Part shown: positions 16,001 through 21,518 of the stretch, in pieces
How positions within the stretch are numbered: the stretch's first letter is position 1
Layout of the letters: each line of letters begins with the position of its first letter
Origin: Saccoglossus kowalevskii
Lineage: Eukaryota; Hemichordata; Enteropneusta; Harrimaniidae
Assembly: GCF_000003605.2 (NCBI RefSeq)
Contig: NW_003126887.1
Location: 333,630-355,147, forward strand
Direction of reading: 5' to 3'
DNA: 21,518 nt
The notes under the pieces: generated by a model
Databases searched by the model: none
Seen by the model: the letters and a program-made list of their open reading frames with translations, nothing else
What the model was told of the DNA's origin: nothing
Position numbers and translations under genes: made by a program

Positions 16001-17944
16001 GGCATATTTGCTATGTCTTTGTCAAATGATAACCACTCACACTGTAGTTGTATTGATTGATAACAGGTAAACCTATAAGTGCGCTTGAAAAAGAAAGAGA
16101 AGATCAATCCATTGATAGAATGCAAGGATGCGTTCTTTCTCCCTTGGATGCAGATCTACAGCGTAAGTTAATGCCATCATTGCTGATTTCGAGCTGTGTT
16201 TTTGCTTACATCCATATAAATACATTGGTGCTGATGAAATGTCACATTTGTTAAATTTTTTGGAAAATTGTTATATAGGCTTACATACATTATCACTAAC
16301 TTTCTTATTATAATTCAGTACATAAATAAATAAGAAGATAGACATTCTCAACGTTATTAAATTAAATATAATTGTACATTCTAATTGAATATATTGAATA
16401 ACCAACACGTTTACGAGTATACGTTAACCTGTGGTTAACATTATTTTTTTAAACATGTGTACAATGATTTTCAAATGTGCGTAGTGTTTGATTCGACGTT
16501 TTCTACTTCTGTGCTCAAAATGTGTGTACTTTCATTATTATTTTCTTCACATAAAGTTGACCTTGGCATTCCTGAGATAACCGCAATATTGAATTTGAAA
16601 CCTTGGAAAGCGTTGAAAATGAAAAGTAAGTACCTCTTGAAGTGATGTGTTGTTAATGTGCATATTTCAAACATCCATATATACCGTAATATTTTCACAA
16701 TTTATTTGTTTGTTTCACTATGGAAACTGTGCACTTACCCAATATACCAAATGTATTGAAATACCAGTAATTATTAATTTCGGTCGAATGATTCTGTTTC
16801 AATTTGTCGAGCCATTCCCAAGTTATTCATTACCGGACATGCATACCGATAATCATATTACAATATTTATTGAAATGCATACAACCAGCTGGAACGATTG
16901 TCTTAGACGAACTTTTATTCTACTGATCTGTCGTCTTTTTACAAAACATTACAATAGTTGTTGTACTTCACCAATACATGATGGGATAAAACTGAACTTA
17001 TTGTTTCAGATGTGAACAAAAATGATGGCAACGATGTGTTTAAAACGTTCAACCATCCATCAGCTGATCAGCAACACAGCGACGGTAATTATCGAATACA
17101 GTATATTAATTACATATATCAATGTGCGTGATTCAGACGATTCGTCGTTTTTGTGTATACTGATACACTCTAGTGAAATTGAATTACTAGTAGTCCCTGA
17201 AATTAGAATAATGAGTCGATCCGAAAGTGAAAATCAGAGACAATTTAGCTGATGATTACTATAAAGATGGTTGATGTTGATTACTCTAACTGTACGATGT
17301 CACACTACATGTAGTTATCAAAAGTGTCGATAAACATGCGCCGCCCATTTCGTCAGGTGTTCTGAAAGGGCTGAGTATGTTTGTCGTATATAAATTACAA
17401 GACAATTTCCGCTTTGAAGAGTTTACACAAGAATATTATAGAAAAAAGATATATACATTGTATTTAAGCTTGTTATTTGTCTTGAATTATGACTGAAATA
17501 AGCTTAAATGAGATTACAAACTATGTAGTGTTCAACAACTTACGTATGAACAGTAACTTTAATAAATATGATTTTATTTGGTAAAAATATTGTATTTTCC
17601 TGCATAAAAACGAAAGAATTTCACAATGTCAAAAATGGAAAATCTTTATCGCAGTGTTGATTGTGCATGACCAAGCTAACAAACTGATACCAAAACATGC
17701 CTAGCAGCAACATCCTATCAAACTAAAGTTTAGAATCAAATATTTGCTACTTGCTATTTTACTTATATTTAATTTATTTTTAGGTGCAAGAAAGCCGCCA
17801 ACAGGAACCATATCTGTCGCAGTCGTTGTGATAGTCCTACTCATTGCTTCATCAGCGTTCATCTCTATAAAGGGTCGCAATGTGTATCATCGATATAGGG
17901 GTTATCAACCCATTAGAGAAATGGACACGGATAAGAAATTGTAA
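12333..17944 (+). CDS. TYR-B: complete membrane-anchored tyrosinase paralogue with an altered CuB site
   Basis: Exons: 12333-13010, 14258-14636, 15202-15379, 15682-15842, 16067-16162, 16557-16625, 17010-17084, 17784-17944. They join to 1797 nt (598 residues plus TAA). Domains: signal peptide 1-21; Cys-rich and EGF-like region about 27-112; tyrosinase domain about 120-450; linker; transmembrane helix about 555-574; 24-residue cytosolic tail with YQPI at 586-589. CuA histidines are at 179, 204 and 213. In CuB, H376 and H399 are present but the first ligand is Gln372 (SQNRVH). The layout is that of vertebrate-type TYR/TYRP, a melanosome-lumen oxidase of phenols. Without one copper ligand, ordinary oxidase activity is doubtful, so a TYRP-like or regulatory role is possible. 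The first intron uses a GC donor. The gene is the tandem paralogue of 762-4602. Confidence 0.93.
13011..14257. other. TYR-B intron 1 (GC-AG type)
   Basis: The intron starts GCAAGT and ends CTCTAAAG. It contains a TTAA-ended MITE about 110 bp from its start and a 16-bp perfect palindrome, GTCCCATATATGGGAC, at 13385-13400. The palindrome includes an exact CArG box, CCATATATGG. No coding content was seen. Confidence 0.75.
13121..13256. mobile_element. TTAA-ended MITE, copy 2
   Basis: 136 bp, TTAA at both ends, terminal repeats TTAAAGCGGGGGTGTC versus TTAAAGCGAGAGGGTC (13 of 16 alike). It is homologous to 7531-7681 in the same orientation, with shared internal blocks TGCGCATGCGTCAG and CAAACAAGCGTCTACC. 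It has no ORF. Both copies lie within introns of adjacent genes. Confidence 0.75.
14258..14636 (+). CDS. TYR-B exon 2: central tyrosinase core
   Basis: 379 nt, residues 227-352, with PYWDW at 236-240 and a phase-1 end (donor GTATTA). The length equals that of the TYR-A exon at 762-1140. Nearly the whole sequence is conserved except a hypervariable loop of about 65 nt after LICSN. Confidence 0.93.
14637..15201. other. TYR-B intron 2 with repeated TAACTCG/ATTAACAGTTA words
   Basis: From about 14690 to 15070 the words TAACTCGA, CGAGTTA and ATTAACAGTTAA recur in both orientations with diverged spacers, as in an old tandem or inverted array. A 27-bp perfect palindrome sits at 14961-14987. No coding content. 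Confidence 0.55.
14961..14987. repeat. 27-bp perfect palindrome
   Basis: Arms AAATTTCGAGTTA and TAACTCGAAATTT surround a single central G. It is the centre of the repeated TAACTCG array in TYR-B intron 2 and may be the fused ends of a small inverted-repeat element. Confidence 0.8.
15202..15379 (+). CDS. TYR-B exon 3: CuB site with His-to-Gln change
   Basis: Acceptor TTTGCAG; 178 nt as in TYR-A. Codons read SQNRVH where TYR-A has SHNQVH, so ligand 1 of CuB (residue 372) is Gln. The other two, H376 and H399 in FWLHHSNVD, are kept. The donor is GTTTGT, much weaker than the GTAAGT of TYR-A, but it is the only site that keeps frame with the next exon. Confidence 0.9.
16626..17009. other. TYR-B intron 6, nothing further seen
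   Basis: 384 bp between GTAAGT and TTGTTTCAG. A 122-codon open frame (16647-17015) covers it, but it has no family resemblance and is treated as chance. Confidence 0.6.
17085..17783. other. TYR-B intron 7, nothing further seen
   Basis: About 700 bp between GTAATT and TTTTTAG. AT-rich with no recognised repeat. It is much larger than the equivalent TYR-A intron (4311-4456, 146 bp). Confidence 0.6.
17784..17944 (+). CDS. TYR-B exon 8: transmembrane helix and tail
   Basis: After the acceptor TTTTTAG it encodes 53 residues: a short Pro/Thr stem, a Val/Ile/Leu-rich helix (ISVAVVVIVLLIASSAF), then KGRNVYHRYRGYQPI and an acidic/basic end. YQPI fits the YxxPhi endosomal/lysosomal sorting motif, which would suit delivery to a melanosome-like organelle. 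Confidence 0.9.
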
Positions 17945-18422
17945 TATTTACATTTTGTATTTAACCATCAGGCTGGATACATACATTTGTCATTTATATT
18001 TTGTCTGTCCAAATATGTTATTACAAACACAGAAATATAGTTATAAATCACTGTAATTGTGTCATTGTGTCCTAATATTTGTCTATCTTTTAAGTGATAT
18101 ATGGTAGGCAATAATCGGAAATCGTTGTCTAATGTAACTTCAAAATTTCTAAACGTTTCGGGCTTTTTCGGTAGTATATGAAAATTTGTAAATAAGAATT
18201 TCTTGTTTTTGTTTTACTTTTGTTGGTATTTATCAAACGAGTTAATACTTTGGAAAGACCATTTAGTAGTTGATTAATGACGGTACATTAATAATATTTT
18301 TTTATAAACTAATCATGCTACGATTTGTTACATATTTGAGTGATAATCATCTTATTATCCATATACTATTTACAGCCTCATGTCTTTCATATATGTTGTT
18401 CACATAATTTACAATAGTAACC

Positions 18423-18463
18423 AATAAACGTGAATTGCTCTCGTTGGTATTCGATCAAATAAA
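18423..18463 (+). other. Candidate polyadenylation signals of TYR-B
   Basis: AATAAA occurs at 18423-18428 and 18458-18463, the first canonical hexamers after the stop at 17944. They would give a 3'UTR of roughly 0.5 kb. Usage is inferred. Confidence 0.4.
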
Positions 18464-18499
18464 TTAATTTATATTTTTTTTATGAATTTTTCGAAATAA

Positions 18500-19610
18500 A
18501 TGCTATTTTTCACATACTTCTCTTAGCTTTTTATTATTTTTTTGAGTGGTGAATGCATTCCAATAGCTTGAATTCTTTACGCCGGATTTCTATTACAAAA
18601 GTGTTGTATATATCAGGTATGGTCCACAATCATTAAAGGGCAGCGGTCGTCGCACCGCGTTACAAAAATGATTTAATAATTATCTGTCATTTAATAATTA
18701 ATTTAAATGCAACAGTCGTTGCAATGCGCCGTTGCTGTAGAAAGCCGGGGAGCTGGCGTAAGCAGCACAAACACAACTTTGCACTTGTAGGTGTAATCTT
18801 GTTACACTGTACAGGAGAGTCTCAAAAACTTTCCCAAAATACAGTTTTCTGAGAGTTTTCACACGTTTTTATCATCGGTAATGATTGCCAGGCCATGGAA
18901 ATGCCTGGTTGTTCGCTCCCAAGAATACATTATTGTTGTGCACGAAATTAGAACGTGACGGCCCATTGTGTAAATTTCTAATTCTTGGTTACAATTTTAA
19001 ACAGCAAATGAATACCGGTAGTTTATGTTCATATGACTGAGTCTGTCGTTGAGGGCGCATACCTCATGCCGACCATGTCACAGACACATGTGAAATAATT
19101 GCTTGTACCTCAGCCACCTAGTTCATTTAGGTTAGTTTCCCTAATGAATTAACAAATTCAATTCTATGTGAGGAATTTCAATAAGTTTTGAGTTTCAATA
19201 ACCTGTATTAGCGATGCTTTTCTATGACATAGATCAACGCAGATGACAGTGGCAAGGTGACGTTTTGAAACAAAGTTGTGTACATTCCATCAATACAGCT
19301 ACATAATATTGGAGAGGTACCAATTGCATGGTCGTGCCAGGAAAGATCCAATCACAATTTACTGTCTGTCGTAATGTGCACGTCCATCTAGACGACTAGA
19401 AATGTGTACGCTGGAAATCCAATATAAAATCGTACGTGGAAATATATATTATATTCAAAACAAGTCACTTCGCGATGAGCGTCTTTTGCGGTCAGTAATA
19501 TTTACGAAAATTGTTGTACATTATTGGCGATCCGCTCCGCTAGGATTGCCCTTAAAATCAATTTTGTGTGTCTGTATGTGTGATTTCCAGTGTTTTCAAG
19601 TATTAATTCT
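18500..19610. other. Right flank, no gene seen
   Basis: AT-rich intergenic DNA. A short GC-richer block at about 18638-18765 has two related words (CAGCGGTCGTCGCACCGCG and CAACAGTCGTTGCAATGCG) separated by repeated TTTAATAATT, perhaps the remains of a small element. No supported exon. Confidence 0.4.
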
Positions 19611-20240
19611 GTGATTTTTTTGGCTTGGCCTATTTCCCTCAAACTTGGCAGGCAGGTCACACCATCACACTAGTTATTAGGTAAAATCTGAAAAAAACTT
19701 GGCCCACCGTTGCCATAGTAATAGCCAAAAACTGTTGTTTTTTTTTTGGATAACTTAGTGTCAAATGTATCTCCTCCTACAAATTTAGGATAAAACTCCT
19801 CAGACATAGCTCATTCTTCTCGGCTTGAGTGTGGGCACAAAGTTGAATTTTTGATATCTTTTTTTATTGCTTAGAAATTTTACTTTTCTGTGATTTTTTG
19901 GTTGGGCCGATTTGGTTCAAACTTGGCAAGTCACACCTTCACTCTAGTTAGGTTGTAAAATCTAAAAATTCTGGCCCACCGTTTCCATGGCAACAGCCAA
20001 AAAATATATTTTTTGTATACCTTCTCGCCCTACAATTCTAGGATTAAGTAGCTCATTCTACTCAGCTTGAGTGTGCATAAATTTACTGGTTGTTTTATGT
20101 CTATTTTCATTACCGAGAAACTTGACCTCAAAGTTGGGGTAACTTTTCACCAGCGGCTTTTAACCATGCCATGGCAACAGCCAGAAACTGATTTTTGAAT
20201 ACTTTCGCCCCAAATGTATTACCTACTAGCAGTCTTGTAA
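19611..20240. repeat. Diverged tandem repeat, unit about 280 bp
   Basis: Unit 1 from about 19611 and unit 2 from about 19890 both read GTGATTTTTT-GG, a TTGG..CC block, CAAACTTGGCA, GTCACACC, GGCCCACCGT, CCAT...AACAGCCAAAA-type text and GCTCATTC-T-CTC-GCTTGAGTGTG in the same order. A shorter third piece at about 20140-20240 repeats CCATGGCAACAGCCA, and a fourth trace is at 20552-20575. It looks like an old dispersed or tandem non-coding repeat. Confidence 0.7.
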
Positions 20241-21518
20241 TAGCAGTGTATATGATCATGTTTGTTTTTATTTTGGCTACGTTGCACACTGGTAAGAGAT
20301 CACCGGCCCCAACATTGTTACACTGTATCAACGTAATCCCAACGCAACTTTGAACTATGAATGAACTGTATTAAATGCTGCCTTCAATCTAGAAAATACT
20401 ATCGCAAAACGGTTGGAAATAATAAATTTAACAGCAGAATACGTCCTAGCAATACAATAAAGTGACTTATAAAGACTGAACGTTTTTTTGCGAACTTCGT
20501 ATACGGGGCCCGGTTTTAGTTATAAACCGACGTTAGCTTCACGTTCATGTCCTACCATGGTAACAGCCGAAAACATGATGTTGCTTGTTTTTGAGCAAAG
20601 CAGATAGCCAACCAGCCTACCGGCTTGTTTTATAAACTGGCTTGGCAATTCCCACCACCAATTAGACCATGTCACAGCATTTCGGCTACTTTTCCAACAA
20701 ATCCAAAATCACTCGATAATTTTGTGTACTTTACATTTGTACTACTATATGATTACATTTTAAGTTACGATAATTTTAATGCATACATGTACACTCACAA
20801 AAATACCCCAAAATAAGAGAAAATATGATATAGCCTTGATAAAAAGGCATTATTTTTCCTTGTCTTAATACTGCATTTTTTTATATCTGTGTAACTTCAT
20901 GTGGATATCCTGATGAAATTTAAAGTTCAGTTCACAACTGACGGTTTTACAATATTAGAGGCTGTGAACTTGTCCATGGAGGCTGTAAATTAATAAATAT
21001 TGTATTCACTGACATTTATTTTGTATTTACATTTGTAATGAGTTTCCACAGTATCTTTTTCTTAATACTGTGACTGTGAACAGTAACTTGAAAGTACTTG
21101 TATACTTTGTTATCCAGCATCATAAATATCAGATTGTTCGGAAGAATGAGATTGTAAATTTCTTTCATTAATTTTGTAAGATGACGCTTTCTCCGGGGCC
21201 TTCAGAGTCCCATGTTGACTACTAGTATGTCCCGGTCCCTTTACTCAGGGTAAGGTAACTCACTTGTTGTCAGTGTCTGAGTGGTATATACAAAATACGA
21301 CCAAGTAAACGTCAGAATATTAAAAAAAAATAGAAACCTAAAAATCAGTTGCCCATGCCAAGAGAGCCGCAAAACCAAAACAATCTGTCGGCCGTCGCCG
21401 TCCACAGCAGAAGAATCGCATGTGTAGACATATTGCATAGAAATGAACACTTAATACATCTATCCCGGCCAGCAATCGAATCATTAATCTTCATGAGTGA
21501 TGTAACTGGCATTTCCTT
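20241..21518. other. Right end of window, no gene seen
   Basis: No frame of convincing composition and no splice-bounded homology to a known family. Short open frames on both strands are unremarkable for AT-rich DNA. Confidence 0.4.

Noticed and set aside
16647-17015. 122-codon open frame spanning TYR-B intron 6
   Set aside because: It crosses a confident acceptor (TTGTTTCAG), has no recognised domain, and is absent from the TYR-A counterpart.

Overview
This is eukaryotic nuclear DNA. It is visibly AT-rich, and its genes are split by GT-AG introns (plus one GC-AG intron) with TATA and AATAAA signals. The coding content points to an invertebrate animal, either a non-vertebrate deuterostome or a lophotrochozoan such as a mollusc or brachiopod. 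The protein families alone do not settle which. No bacterial operons, rRNA, tRNA or CRISPR were seen.

Three protein genes are supported. (1) Positions 762-4602, plus strand: the 3' seven exons of a type-3 copper tyrosinase (TYR-A). Its signal peptide, EGF-like and CuA exons lie beyond the left edge. (2) Positions 7280-9476, minus strand: a complete six-exon gene for a small secreted protein of 178 residues. It has three cysteine-rich modules: an 8-Cys domain of the kind seen in invertebrate matrix proteins, a canonical WAP domain, and a 6-Cys pacifastin/VWC-like domain. A TATA box and a polyadenylation signal frame it. (3) Positions 12333-17944, plus strand: a complete eight-exon paralogue of the first gene (TYR-B), predicted at 598 residues. 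It has a signal peptide, an N-terminal Cys-rich/EGF-like region, a tyrosinase domain, a linker, one transmembrane helix and a short cytosolic tail with a YxxI motif. The two tyrosinases share intron positions and phases, so they are a tandem duplicate pair. The WAP gene sits between them in inverted orientation, tail-to-tail with TYR-A and head-to-head with TYR-B.

The most notable point is that TYR-B has Gln in place of the first CuB copper-ligand histidine, while TYR-A keeps all three CuB histidines. TYR-B is otherwise well preserved, so it may be a TYRP-like or non-oxidase derivative. Exons 2-4 of the pair are far more alike than exons 5-8, and the flanking introns do not match. That suggests localised gene conversion.

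The rest is intron and intergenic DNA with many repeats: a pair of TTAA-ended MITEs (7531-7681, 13121-13256), a palindromic TA-flanked MITE (2536-2694), a 7 x 53 bp minisatellite (6093-6463), decayed duplicates of WAP-gene exons (5423-5469, 5634-5708, 8876-8943), an AT palindrome inside TYR-B intron 2, and a diverged tandem repeat in the right flank (19611-20240). The last 3.5 kb holds no gene I can support.

The tyrosinases would act in the lumen of a melanosome-like organelle or at the cell surface, in quinone/pigment or sclerotisation chemistry. The WAP protein would be secreted, perhaps as a protease inhibitor or matrix component. Any functional link between it and the tyrosinases is inferred only from their proximity.
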